Assembly: GCF_022179305.1 (NCBI RefSeq)
Contig: NZ_BPQP01000001.1
Span: 46,218-110,217, forward strand
DNA: 64,000 bases
Source: Methylobacterium iners
GTDB lineage: Bacteria; Pseudomonadota; Alphaproteobacteria; Rhizobiales; Beijerinckiaceae
Direction: 5' to 3'
In this document: positions 23,242 through 30,381 of the stretch, in pieces
Numbering within the stretch: the stretch's first letter is position 1
Layout: every line of letters begins with the position of its first letter
Notes under the pieces: generated by a model
What the model saw: only the letters and a program-made list of their open reading frames with translations
Databases searched by the model: none
Told to the model about the DNA's origin: nothing
Position numbers and translations under genes: made by a program

Positions 23242-24087
23242 ATGGCCGCCCCCACGTTCCTCCCCAGTCAGATTCACGCCATGGCCCTCGCCCTCTTGGA
23301 GCGGGAGCGAGCGGAGGGCCGCAAGCGCATGTCGCTCGGCGCGAAGGGCCGGAAAATTTCCGGACCCTCCGACGTCCGCGATCGCGTCGGCCGCCACTTC
23401 GGGATCTCCGGCCGCCAAGTCGAGAAGATCGCCGACGTCTGCCGCGCGGCCGAGGCCGACCCAGTGCGTTACGGCCACCTCCTCGAGGAGATGGACCGCA
23501 CCGGCAAGGTCAACGGCCCTCACACCAAGCTCCTGCGCGCCCAGGACGAGCTGCGAGTGCTCAACCTGCGCCCGATCGAGGGGCGCTTCCGCACCCTCGT
23601 CCTGGATCCCGCATGGGGCGAGGACAACATCTCGGCCGCTGCCGGGCATACCTACGCCCTGCAGTCCGTCGACGAGATCGCGGCGATGCCCGTGCCCGAC
23701 TGGGCGGAGGACGATTGCCACCTCTACCTCTGGGTCACGAACAACGTCCTGCCGGTGGCCTGCGATCTGATCGCGGGTTGGGGCTTCGCCTACAAGACGG
23801 TGCATACCTGGACCAAGCCGGACATCGGCCTCGGCCGCTACTTCCGGAACAGCACCGAGCACGTCCTCTTCGCCACGCGCGGGGAGCTGCGCACCCGGGC
23901 GCCGGCGCGCTCCACCCGCACCGATCACGACTGGCCCGTCGGCGAGAACAGCGAGAAGCCGGAGGGCTTCTACGACCTGGTGCGCGCCTGCAGCTTCCCG
24001 CCCTACGGCGAGGCGAACCAGCGCAAGCCGCGGCCTGATTTCACGAACCTCTACGAGTCGGCCCCGCTGCTCATGGCGGCGGAGTAG
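23242..24087 (+). CDS. MT-A70 family adenine methyltransferase
   Basis: A 281-residue protein. The N-terminal part (residues 1-100) is helical with an HTH-like GRHFGISGRQVEKIADVC. The MT-A70 domain shows the catalytic motif as DPAW (TLVLDPAWGED) instead of the usual DPPW. Then YLWVTNNVLP, YKTVHTWTKP, GRYFRNSTEHVLFATRG, KPEGFYDLVRACSFPPYGE and LYESAP. It probably makes N6-methyladenine in DNA. A 24-base palindromic repeat lies inside the gene at 23343. Confidence 0.88.
   Translation: MAAPTFLPSQIHAMALALLERERAEGRKRMSLGAKGRKISGPSDVRDRVGRHFGISGRQVEKIADVCRAAEADPVRYGHLLEEMDRTGKVNGPHTKLLRAQDELRVLNLRPIEGRFRTLVLDPAWGEDNISAAAGHTYALQSVDEIAAMPVPDWAEDDCHLYLWVTNNVLPVACDLIAGWGFAYKTVHTWTKPDIGLGRYFRNSTEHVLFATRGELRTRAPARSTRTDHDWPVGENSEKPEGFYDLVRACSFPPYGEANQRKPRPDFTNLYESAPLLMAAE
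23343..23366. repeat. Palindromic repeat, copy 1 (inside MT-A70 gene)
   Basis: GAAGGGCCGGAAA, then A, then TTTCCGGACC. The centre CCGGAAAATTTCCGG is nearly symmetric. A second copy at 59474-59497 differs only at the central base. The outer arms CCGGAA and TTCCGG are the same as in the iterons 1 kb downstream. Confidence 0.6.
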
Positions 24088-24092
24088 CCGCC

Positions 24093-25058
24093 ATGTCCGT
24101 CGAGGCACGCACATGGGCGAAGACCGTCACCGTCGGAAACTCCACGGCGAAGGCGGTGCTGCTCGCGATCGCCGACTTCGCCAACGACCAGGGCGAGGCG
24201 TGGCCGAGCCAAAAGGCCATCGCCGACCTGACCGAGTTCACGGACAGGTCCGTGCGGGCCGCGATCGCGAAGCTCGAGGAGCTCGGCTTCCTGCAGTGCG
24301 AGGCGCGATTCCGGAAGGATGGCGCTCGCACCAGCGACCGATTGCTCCTCGCGATGACGGCTACCCCCCGGAAGGACGTTCCGGGGGGGTCGGAATCTGG
24401 TGCCTCACCCCCGGAAGGACGTTCCGCACCCCCGGAAGCACGTTCCGGACTCACTTCGTTTGAACCGTCACAGAACCAGCACTCGAACCAGAAGACGAGT
24501 GGCACTCCGGCCGAGCGCGAATCTGGACTGCCGCTAGAGCAACGCGACGACCAGGCCCGGCAGGATCGTCGAAAGCAGGTCGACGCGGCGGTTCGATCGC
24601 TGTGCGCCATCACGGGCAAGAGCCAGGTCTCGGCCCGGGCCGCCATCGCCTACTGGCTGAGCCTCACCTTCGACGAGCTGACGACCGTCTCCGCCCTGAT
24701 CGCGGAGGCCGACCGGCGCGAGGTGGTCGATCCCTCGATGTGGATCGAGCGGCAGATCAAGCGCCGCCGCTTCCAGGGCCAGGACCCGCCACCCGGGAGC
24801 CAGCAGGCCCCGACCGGGCAAGCCGCCCGAATGCTCGAAGTCCAACGCAGGCTGAAGGAGAGGAACGATGCAAACGGCGGGGGCAGTGGCAACGGTCAAG
24901 CGCCTGGAGCTCGAGGCGACGATCTCGGCGTTCCATGGGCGGCTGGAGCCCCATCCGGTCCTTCCGCACCGCTTCTGCGTGCCGCGCGGCGCGGCGCCTA
25001 CGACGCAGGAGAGGCAGCAGCTCTGCGACGTGCGCGCCCGCCTCGAGGCGCAGCTTGA
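24093..25058 (+). CDS. Phage replication protein with N-terminal winged helix
   Basis: A 321-residue protein. Residues 5-90 form a winged-helix domain as in phage O-like initiators: TAKAVLLAIADFANDQGEAW, PSQKAIADLTEFTDRSVRAA, IAKLEELGFLQCEARF. The middle (residues 90-130) is disordered and encoded by the iteron DNA. Residues 165-250 are helical. The last 63 residues overlap the next gene in another frame and are of low complexity. The likely role is to bind the origin inside its own gene and load the host helicase. Confidence 0.75.
   Translation: MSVEARTWAKTVTVGNSTAKAVLLAIADFANDQGEAWPSQKAIADLTEFTDRSVRAAIAKLEELGFLQCEARFRKDGARTSDRLLLAMTATPRKDVPGGSESGASPPEGRSAPPEARSGLTSFEPSQNQHSNQKTSGTPAERESGLPLEQRDDQARQDRRKQVDAAVRSLCAITGKSQVSARAAIAYWLSLTFDELTTVSALIAEADRREVVDPSMWIERQIKRRRFQGQDPPPGSQQAPTGQAARMLEVQRRLKERNDANGGGSGNGQAPGARGDDLGVPWAAGAPSGPSAPLLRAARRGAYDAGEAAALRRARPPRGAA
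24368..24448. repeat. Three iterons, candidate replication origin
   Basis: CCGGAAGGACGTTCCGG at 24368-24384, CCGGAAGGACGTTCCG at 24411-24426 and CCGGAAGCACGTTCCGG at 24432-24448. Starts are 43 and 21 bases apart, about four and two helical turns. Copy 1 is read in a different codon frame from copies 2 and 3, so the DNA rather than the protein is conserved. The 80 bases after the repeats are richer in A and T than the surroundings. The arrangement recalls lambda, with its origin inside gene O. Confidence 0.72.
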
Positions 25059-25629
25059 GCCCTGCCACGACGAGCTGGCGATCGAGGCCGTGGTCGGCCA
25101 GTACCTCCTGGGATACGAGCAGGGCCGCGGCGGGAGCGACCTGAACACGGCCGCCCTCAACGGGCGCTACGTGAAGGCCTTGAGCGGCTTCCCCCTGGCC
25201 GCGATTCAAGCGGCTGTCGATCGCCTCGACAGCGCCCGGCCGCTCATTCCGCGCAAGCCTACGTTCCGGCCGAACCCGGCCGAGATGGCGGAGGAGGTTC
25301 GGGCGGGCACGATCGCGGTCCGGGCCCGCCTCGTCCATGTGCGCCAGGTCCTCGAGGCCGAGGTCTACGATCCACCGACCGAGGCGCAGAAGGCGAAGGT
25401 GGCCGCGGCCGCGGCCGAGTTCCTGAAAACCCGGCGCGTGCCGCTGGACGATCGGGGCGACGCCTTCAACGACGGTCGCACGATCGAGCACGAGCCGGTC
25501 CCCGGCCGAGCCGAGGAGCGCGAGCGCCAGGCGCTCGCCCAGCAGCTCGCCGGCCTGCGGGAAGCCGGCACGGATCCCGGCCTCGGCCGGCTGATGTCCA
25601 ACCTCGACCGCCGGCAGGCCGCGCGATGA
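24868..25629 (+). CDS. Replication-associated protein of unknown function (253 aa)
   Basis: ATG 24868 has a strong GGAGAGGA site and lies inside the end of the replication gene (190-base overlap). The protein is helical: LEATISAFHGRLEPHP, ELAIEAVVGQYLLGYEQG, AALNGRYVKALSGFPLAAIQ and FRPNPAEMAEEVRAG. The PxPxE-type segment and position after an O-like gene would suit a partner of the initiator. I see no Walker motif, so it is not a DnaC-type ATPase. Confidence 0.65.
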   Translation: MQTAGAVATVKRLELEATISAFHGRLEPHPVLPHRFCVPRGAAPTTQERQQLCDVRARLEAQLEPCHDELAIEAVVGQYLLGYEQGRGGSDLNTAALNGRYVKALSGFPLAAIQAAVDRLDSARPLIPRKPTFRPNPAEMAEEVRAGTIAVRARLVHVRQVLEAEVYDPPTEAQKAKVAAAAAEFLKTRRVPLDDRGDAFNDGRTIEHEPVPGRAEERERQALAQQLAGLREAGTDPGLGRLMSNLDRRQAAR

Positions 25630-26024
25630 GCGCCGCGCTCGCATATGCGCTCGGCCTTGAGGCTGAAACCGTCGCGATCTGGCGTCGAGAAATCGAGCTG
25701 ATCGACTCGTACAAGATCCCGTGCCCGGGTCAGTCCTGGCGACACTGGCCGCGGGTCCAGGCCGGCATGCTCCTGTTCCTAGACGACTGGGGCGTCGCCG
25801 CGATCGAGGCGGGCTGGACCGATATCGGTCTCTTCGGCGTGCATCGCCGGATGGGTGCGGTCCGCGCGGACTCCACTGGCGCCCTGGTCACCTTCACGCC
25901 CTACCAAGTCGAGGCGCTCGCTTCCGGCGAGATCCACTTCGTCAACGGCCTGGTGGACCGCGGCCTGACGAACCCGGCCGAGAGCATCCCGCTCTGGTCG
26001 TTCGTGAACGGGGGGCGTCGCTGA
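25626..26024 (+). CDS. Phage protein of unknown function (132 aa)
   Basis: ATGA overlap with the preceding gene. The sequence WRREIELIDSYKIPCPGQSW, then QAGMLLFLDDWGVAAIEAGW and DIGLFGVHRRMGAV, resembles proteins that recur in alphaproteobacterial phages. I can give no role. Confidence 0.65.
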   Translation: MSAALAYALGLEAETVAIWRREIELIDSYKIPCPGQSWRHWPRVQAGMLLFLDDWGVAAIEAGWTDIGLFGVHRRMGAVRADSTGALVTFTPYQVEALASGEIHFVNGLVDRGLTNPAESIPLWSFVNGGRR

Positions 26025-26113
26025 ACCCATCCGGGCCGGACCCGCCATCTGCACCTGCCGGAAACTGGAAGGGGCCAGACGTCGATCATTGGCTCGTCGC
26101 AGCCTTTCGAGCC

Positions 26114-26419
26114 ATGCCTATGACCGCGATCTACGCGCCGCGGGGCAACACCTTGGCGACGATCGCCGGCAGCAACGTCCCCAGCGCGACCTTCGACATT
26201 GTCGCCTTTGCCGTCACCGTGCTCGGCCCGAAATCGGACGAGCTCCGCGCCCTCCTAATTTGGGCTCGGACCAAGGCCACCCGGGGCGATATCGGCGGAT
26301 CGATCGCACAGTTCTGTGCGGAAAAACGCTGGCCTCGCTCAACGTTCGAGGACCGGCGCCGGCGGGCAAGCGAACGGATCGCCGAAGCCAAGAACCGCGC
26401 CGACGCCGCAGGCAAGTGA
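26114..26419 (+). CDS. HTH-like protein; start uncertain (101 aa or more)
   Basis: Protein-like sequence runs from about 26021 to 26419. Between the upstream stop and ATG 26114 the frame has no ATG, GTG or TTG, only a CTG at 26021. The C-terminal half (GDIGGSIAQFCAEKRWPRST then FEDRRRRASERIAEAKN) looks like a helix-turn-helix with a basic helix. Either ATG 26114 or a CTG start coupled to the upstream stop is used. Confidence 0.6.
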   Translation: MPMTAIYAPRGNTLATIAGSNVPSATFDIVAFAVTVLGPKSDELRALLIWARTKATRGDIGGSIAQFCAEKRWPRSTFEDRRRRASERIAEAKNRADAAGK

Positions 26420-26495
26420 TGGCGAGTAACATTTGCTTGACACCCGTAAAGCGGGAGCCCGACGACTGCCTTGTTCTTAAGCAGTGAGGCCCGCC

Positions 26496-27350
26496 GTGGC
26501 AGTGAAGGCAGCCGAGTCCCCTCTACTTCTCAGCATCTCGGCCGTCCGGAAGCGGAAGCCGTCGGCCGAACGCCGGCGCGACCCGCGCGGCGATCGGTAC
26601 AATCCCGTTGGCGCCTACACGCCAGGCGTAGGCCTCGCCCGCGGTCCGCAGGCCTTCGGCATCGGCACTCCCATCGACCAGCCGAAGAAGCGCATCGTCG
26701 TGACCCTCAAGGACGACAGCGTGACCGCTGCCGTTGCCGATCCCTACGAGCCCGGCAAGCGCATCCAGGCGACCGTGAATCGTCGGGTCGACGTGCTCGA
26801 GCACGAGCGCGCCAACGGGCGCATCACAGTCTCGCAGTATGAGACCGCCCGCCAGGTCCAAGCGATCTTCGAGAAGGCCAGCGGCGCCCGAAACACCGGC
26901 GACGTCGACTATGGCGATGTGCGGATCTCTGACCCGTCTCGCCGGCCCGAGACGCTGGACCTCGACTTCATCCGCGCGATCAGCAACGCCCGCGAGGTTC
27001 AGGCCCTGATGCGCCGGGTTCACGCGGCGATCGGCGAGACGCCGGCGCACTTCCTCCGCGAGCTGCTCTGCCGCGGCGGCACCATCAAGGACTATGTCCG
27101 CTCCAAGGACATGCTCGCCAGCGACCGCAAGGTCACCGAGATCGCCGTCCGGTTCCGGTACCTCCTCGAGGTCCTGGACGAGGCCTTCGCCGCCCGCGGG
27201 CTGGTGGTGAAGGACGAGAACGGCGATCGCGTCATCCGCGCAGAGGTCGGCACCGCCACCGGCGAGGAGACCGACGAGCGCGGCCGTGTGGTCCCAGCCG
27301 GCCATGGGCATCTGTGGGGAAGGCACCCTGCCGAGGACACCGCGGAGTAG
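26496..27350 (+). CDS. Phage protein of unknown function (284 aa)
   Basis: I choose the GTG at 26496, with GTGAGG 6 bases upstream; GTG 26484 is also possible. Residues 65-85 contain KKRIVVTLKDDSVTAAV. The middle is helical (VLEHERANGRITVSQYETAR; LDFIRAISNAREVQALMRRV). A further helical region is DMLASDRKVTEIAVRFRYLL. It may be a DNA-associated regulator with a C-terminal HTH-like part. It is the last long gene before a terminator-flanked break. Confidence 0.65.
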   Translation: MAVKAAESPLLLSISAVRKRKPSAERRRDPRGDRYNPVGAYTPGVGLARGPQAFGIGTPIDQPKKRIVVTLKDDSVTAAVADPYEPGKRIQATVNRRVDVLEHERANGRITVSQYETARQVQAIFEKASGARNTGDVDYGDVRISDPSRRPETLDLDFIRAISNAREVQALMRRVHAAIGETPAHFLRELLCRGGTIKDYVRSKDMLASDRKVTEIAVRFRYLLEVLDEAFAARGLVVKDENGDRVIRAEVGTATGEETDERGRVVPAGHGHLWGRHPAEDTAE

Positions 27351-27386
27351 GCATGCCAGGATGCTCCCTCTGCAAGGAGGAAGCGC

Positions 27387-27590
27387 ATGCTCTGGTTAGA
27401 ACTGACATCCTACGACAAGAAAATCCTGGTCAACATGACAACGGTTGCAAACATCGAACCGTATGAGGATTTCACGATCCTGAAATTCGCGACGGCCTCT
27501 GGGCAAGGTATCCACCAAGTGCAGGTAACGGAGAGCACCGCTCAAATCGAACGACTGCTCAACAGGGGCAATGCACTCGTGAGCCGTTGA
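27387..27590 (+). CDS. Small beta-rich protein (67 aa)
   Basis: MLWLELTSYDKKILVNMTTV then ANIEPYEDFTILKFATASGQ; the ATG has AAGGAGGAAG upstream. AT content is higher than in its neighbours. It looks like a compact single-domain fold of strands ending in a helix. No family recognised. The stop codon lies within the TTGA motif described below. Confidence 0.7.
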   Translation: MLWLELTSYDKKILVNMTTVANIEPYEDFTILKFATASGQGIHQVQVTESTAQIERLLNRGNALVSR

Positions 27591-27605
27591 CCCGACGGCC
27601 GTTCC
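27587..27605 (+). repeat. TTGA-CCGACGG motif, copy 1
   Basis: TTGACCCGACGGCCGTTCC begins on the stop codon of the preceding gene. Three similar copies occur at 36117, 41649 and 59309, always between genes on the plus strand. Confidence 0.55.
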
Positions 27606-27633
27606 GCGTCACAACACCACCGTCCGAGACGAC

Positions 27634-27671
27634 CGCCCGCAGCCGCAAGGCCCGCGGGCGTTTTCGTTTTT
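27634..27671 (+). terminator. Rho-independent terminator
   Basis: CGCCCGC (27634-27640) and GCGGGCG (27654-27660) with a 13-base loop, followed by TTTTCGTTTTT. It ends the early rightward operon. Confidence 0.85.
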
Positions 27672-27696
27672 ATCCCCCTTATATCGCCGGCTGCAC

Positions 27697-27993
27697 ATGA
27701 CCGCTCACGAGATCGCCCACGCGATCGAGGACGAGGCGCGGGCGTTCAGCCGCGCCCGCTTCACCGATCAGGCCTCCTACCTGGAAGCCAAGGACGCGCA
27801 CTGCCGGCGCATGATCAACCTCTCCATGTCGATCGCGCGCGAGCTCGGCACACCGCCGCGTCTGAGCCTCGGCACCGGCCGGCGCCAGTTCGGCGAGGTC
27901 CGCTTCGACGTCCAGCTCCGCACCCGCAGCCGCGTTAGACTTGGTACTGGCCCTCGTTCGCCATCGCCTCTTCGTCGCTCCGGATGCGCCTGA
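27697..27993 (+). CDS. Small helical protein (98 aa)
   Basis: MTAHEIAHAIEDEARAFSRA then RFTDQASYLEAKDAHCRRMI is a plausible helical protein. The last 20 residues are Arg/Ser-rich and overlap the convergent gene at 27935-28153. Function unknown. Confidence 0.5.
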   Translation: MTAHEIAHAIEDEARAFSRARFTDQASYLEAKDAHCRRMINLSMSIARELGTPPRLSLGTGRRQFGEVRFDVQLRTRSRVRLGTGPRSPSPLRRSGCA

Positions 27994-28153
27994 TCACCTC
28001 AATAGCCTCCTGCAGGGCGATCATGGGTCTCGGGTCGATGTTGCCAGTCGTATCGCTGGCAATCTCGTAGACGGCGTGGCGCCGCAGCGCGATCAGCTTG
28101 GCCTCTGCGTACTGGGCATAATCGGCGGACTGGCTGGGTCTGTAATCGGTCAA
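27935..28153 (-). CDS. Small leftward protein (72 aa)
   Basis: MTDYRPSQSADYAQYAEAKL then IALRRHAVYEIASDTTG and a helical, acidic end (IEVIRRIRSDEEAMANEG). Residue use is natural for a soluble protein. It is read opposite to its neighbours, so it would be made independently of the lytic operon. Not recognised. Confidence 0.55.
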   Translation of the reverse strand: MTDYRPSQSADYAQYAEAKLIALRRHAVYEIASDTTGNIDPRPMIALQEAIEVIRRIRSDEEAMANEGQYQV

Positions 28154-28221
28154 GGTTCAGCTCCGGGTGAGCGGTGACGCAGCCATCGTAGGGCCGATCA
28201 AACCCATCCGAAATGTCGTGA

Positions 28222-28249
28222 TTGGGGAATTGTCCTGGTAATTCCCCAA
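28222..28249. repeat. 10-bp inverted repeat upstream of serine recombinase
   Basis: TTGGGGAATT and AATTCCCCAA are perfect reverse complements with an 8-base spacer. A CCCTCGAGGG palindrome follows at 28251. The repeat ends 27 bases before the recombinase start and is AT-rich for the region. It could be an operator, an attenuator or a recombinase site. Confidence 0.6.
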
Positions 28250-28276
28250 ACCCTCGAGGGCCACGCCTAAAACGCT

Positions 28277-29158
28277 ATGAGTGACAGCGGTTTACAGGCG
28301 CTTTCAGGGTCGCGGCGCACCAGCCGCAACCGGGCCAGAATAAAAACCCAAGAGGCCGCCAAGGCGGTCGTTGCCACCCGGGCCGTCGGATACCTCCGGG
28401 TCTCCACCGATGAGCAGGCCGCCACGGGTTTCGGCCTCGAGACCCAGGAACGCGCCGTCCGCGCCTTCGCCGAAAGCCAGGGATATGAGCTCGTCGACGT
28501 GGTCACAGACGCGGGCGTTTCAGGCGCTACGCGACCTGCAGAGCGAGCCGGCTTCGCTCGCGTACTGGAGCTTTCTGAAAGCGGGCGGGTCTCTGTCCTC
28601 CTGGTGTACCGCTTCGACCGGCTCGCCCGCGAGATCCGCTACGCCGTCACCACGGTCGCCGAGCTCGCCGAGCGACACGACGTTGGCATCCGCAGCGTCA
28701 CTGAGCCCATCGACACCGCAACCCCTATGGGGCGGACGGTTTTCGCGATCCTCGCCGGCATGGCCGAGTCCGAGCGCTTCACGATCCGAGACCGCACCGC
28801 CGGCGGCAAGCTCTCCAAGGCCGGCCGCGGCGGGTTCGCCGGCGGCCGAGCTCCCTACGGCTACCGTACGGACCAGGTCGGCAACCTCGTCGTCGTCGAC
28901 GAGCAAGCCGCGATCGTCCGCCGGATCTTCAAGGAGCGCGGCCCGGCCCGTCGGCCGAAGCGGACGCTCCAGGCGATCGCCGACGGCCTCAACGCCGACG
29001 GCATCCCGTCCCCCACGGGCAGGAAGTGGCGCCACGACGGCGTGAGCTACCTGCTCGACAACCCGAAATATCGCGGCGCGATCGAGTACCTGTTCACCTG
29101 GACAGGCACCGAGCAGCACGTCCTCCAGCCAGGCGCCCACGCCGCGATCATCGGCTGA
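28277..29158 (+). CDS. Serine recombinase (resolvase/large-recombinase type, short)
   Basis: A 293-residue serine recombinase. The catalytic domain has the nucleophile in YLRVSTDEQ, then LETQERAVRAFAES, VSGATRPAERAGFARVL, LVYRFDRLARE and the long helix AGMAESERFTIRDRTAGGKL. A recombinase domain follows (GGRAPYGYRTD; AIADGLNADGIPSPTGRKW; LDNPKYRGAIEY). The C-terminal zinc-ribbon and coiled coil of large integrases are missing. The prophage already has a tyrosine integrase, so this enzyme may have another job such as inversion or dimer resolution. Confidence 0.88.
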   Translation: MSDSGLQALSGSRRTSRNRARIKTQEAAKAVVATRAVGYLRVSTDEQAATGFGLETQERAVRAFAESQGYELVDVVTDAGVSGATRPAERAGFARVLELSESGRVSVLLVYRFDRLAREIRYAVTTVAELAERHDVGIRSVTEPIDTATPMGRTVFAILAGMAESERFTIRDRTAGGKLSKAGRGGFAGGRAPYGYRTDQVGNLVVVDEQAAIVRRIFKERGPARRPKRTLQAIADGLNADGIPSPTGRKWRHDGVSYLLDNPKYRGAIEYLFTWTGTEQHVLQPGAHAAIIG

Positions 29159-29174
29159 ACGGAACCCTCACAGC

Positions 29175-29357
29175 ATGAACGCTTTCGCCGCCGCCCTGCG
29201 CCTGCAGGAGGATCGCAATGTGCTGCTCGCTCGCCGGCAGCAGCTCCGGATCCTGGACCACATCGCGGGCAGGCCGCCCAAGGTCCTGCGCAAGCTGCGC
29301 CGCCTGACGCTCGAGAGCGCGACCCGCCGCGTGCTCGGCCTCAAGGGCCACCGCTGA
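29175..29357 (+). CDS. Small basic helical protein (60 aa)
   Basis: MNAFAAALRLQEDRNVLLAR then RQQLRILDHIAGRPPKVLRK: basic helices, probably nucleic-acid binding. It follows the recombinase by 16 bases. No family. Confidence 0.55.
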   Translation: MNAFAAALRLQEDRNVLLARRQQLRILDHIAGRPPKVLRKLRRLTLESATRRVLGLKGHR

Positions 29358-29358
29358 C

Positions 29359-29712
29359 ATGACCGACGAGCCGGTCTGCTCCGTCTGCTCGAGGCTCACG
29401 CGCCTGTCGTGTGAGCAGCCCAACTGCCCGACGCGCGTGCGCGCCGTGAACCTGGCGCTGGTCTCGGCCGTCACGCCGATCGCCGCGCTCAAGCGCCAGG
29501 CCCTCGAGGTCGATCGCGCCGTCTTCGACGAGGGCCGCCTCCCGAAGGTCGCCGAGTGGTCCGGGATCCTGGAGATGATCCTCAAGCTCGATGAGCGGCC
29601 GTCGGCTACCGAGGACGGCGCCGAGTACTCCGACGAGGAGCTCGAGCTCGCCCGACTCCCCGCGCCGGCGATGAAGCCCGCCGGCAACGTCGTCCCGTTC
29701 CGGAGGCGCTGA
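29359..29712 (+). CDS. Cysteine-rich N-terminus protein (117 aa)
   Basis: The start CSVCSRLTRLSCEQPNC gives four cysteines in a likely metal site. The middle is helical (VRAVNLALVSAVTPIAALKR). The end is acidic, then PAGNVVPFRRR. Function unknown. It immediately precedes the Tad2-like gene. Confidence 0.6.
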   Translation: MTDEPVCSVCSRLTRLSCEQPNCPTRVRAVNLALVSAVTPIAALKRQALEVDRAVFDEGRLPKVAEWSGILEMILKLDERPSATEDGAEYSDEELELARLPAPAMKPAGNVVPFRRR

Positions 29713-29713
29713 C

Positions 29714-29941
29714 ATGAAGATCGGCGCTGCGATCGACGCCCTCGAGGCGGGCAAGCGTGTGGCCCGCGAGGGATGGAACGGGAAGCGGATGCACCTGGAG
29801 CTCCAGGTCCCGGATGCACACTCGAAGATGTCGCTTCCCTACGTCTTCATGTTCACGGCCTGCGGAAATCGCGTGCCGTGGCTCTGCTCGCAAACCGATC
29901 TGCTCGCCAGCGATTGGCAGGTCCTCGAGGCGGACGCCTGA
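29714..29941 (+). CDS. Tad2-like anti-Thoeris protein (DUF2829)
   Basis: The 75-residue protein matches the DUF2829 pattern along its whole length: IGAAIDALEAGKRVAREGWN, GKRMHLELQVP, PYVFMFTACGNRVPWLCSQT and DLLASDWQVLE. Tad2, a DUF2829 protein, binds and removes the cyclic ADP-ribose-type signal made by Thoeris defence. By family it would be an anti-defence factor here. Some DUF2829 proteins have no tested function, so activity is inferred. It heads the tiny-gene cluster. Confidence 0.82.
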   Translation: MKIGAAIDALEAGKRVAREGWNGKRMHLELQVPDAHSKMSLPYVFMFTACGNRVPWLCSQTDLLASDWQVLEADA

Positions 29942-30054
29942 TGCCTCGGCTCTGCGCGCTCCTCCTCCTCGCCGGCGTCGCCCTCGCGTCGCTGTCTCAC
30001 CGCCCTCGCACCGCTGTCGCGTGGGGCCTCCCGATCTCGCGGACGGTGCATTGA
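29941..30054 (+). CDS. Tiny exported or membrane peptide (37 aa)
   Basis: The ATG shares a base with the Tad2-like stop. MPRLCALLLLAGVALASLSH is a signal-peptide-like hydrophobic segment, followed by RPRTAVAWGLPISRTVH. Too short for family assignment. Confidence 0.5.
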   Translation: MPRLCALLLLAGVALASLSHRPRTAVAWGLPISRTVH

Positions 30055-30110
30055 TGACCCTGCTCGTCGCCTTCGTCTGGGGCTACTTCGCCGGTTGGGC
30101 CTGCCGCTGA
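30054..30110 (+). CDS. 18-residue membrane peptide
   Basis: MTLLVAFVWGYFAGWACR, coupled as TGATG at both ends. It is a single hydrophobic helix rich in aromatic residues. The precise head-to-tail coupling with genes on both sides is the main evidence for translation. Confidence 0.45.
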   Translation: MTLLVAFVWGYFAGWACR

Positions 30111-30241
30111 TGGACTGGACCTTCCGCCTGGCGTTCGAGCTCGAGACGCGCCGCGCCGATCATCGCGTGGCGTTCTCCATCGGCCCGATCGGGACCGCGG
30201 CCTCCCTCGCCTGTGTCGCTCTCCTGATCTGGGGCCTGTGA
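30110..30241 (+). CDS. Tiny membrane protein (43 aa)
   Basis: An N-terminal amphipathic part (MDWTFRLAFELETRRADHRV) then a hydrophobic C-terminal helix (GTAASLACVALLIWGL). Start and stop overlap the neighbours by one base. Confidence 0.5.
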   Translation: MDWTFRLAFELETRRADHRVAFSIGPIGTAASLACVALLIWGL

Positions 30242-30381
30242 TGCTGCACACCTTCGTCGACGAGTTCGTCCGCACGGACGAGCCGCAGCCCCCGATCATC
30301 GAGGCCTGGCGCCTCGCGCTCCTGTTCGTGGCCATCGCCGCGATCGTTTGGGGCGTCCACGTCCTGGTGGCGATGCCCTGA
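30241..30381 (+). CDS. Tiny membrane protein (46 aa)
   Basis: An acidic N-terminal part (MLHTFVDEFVRTDEPQPPII) then a membrane helix (LALLFVAIAAIVWGVHVLVA). Coupled by one-base overlaps. Similar in plan to the preceding 43-residue protein. Confidence 0.5.
   Translation: MLHTFVDEFVRTDEPQPPIIEAWRLALLFVAIAAIVWGVHVLVAMP

Noticed and set aside
24868-25629. DnaC-like helicase loader
   Set aside because: Position after the replication gene fits, but no Walker A or B motif is present.
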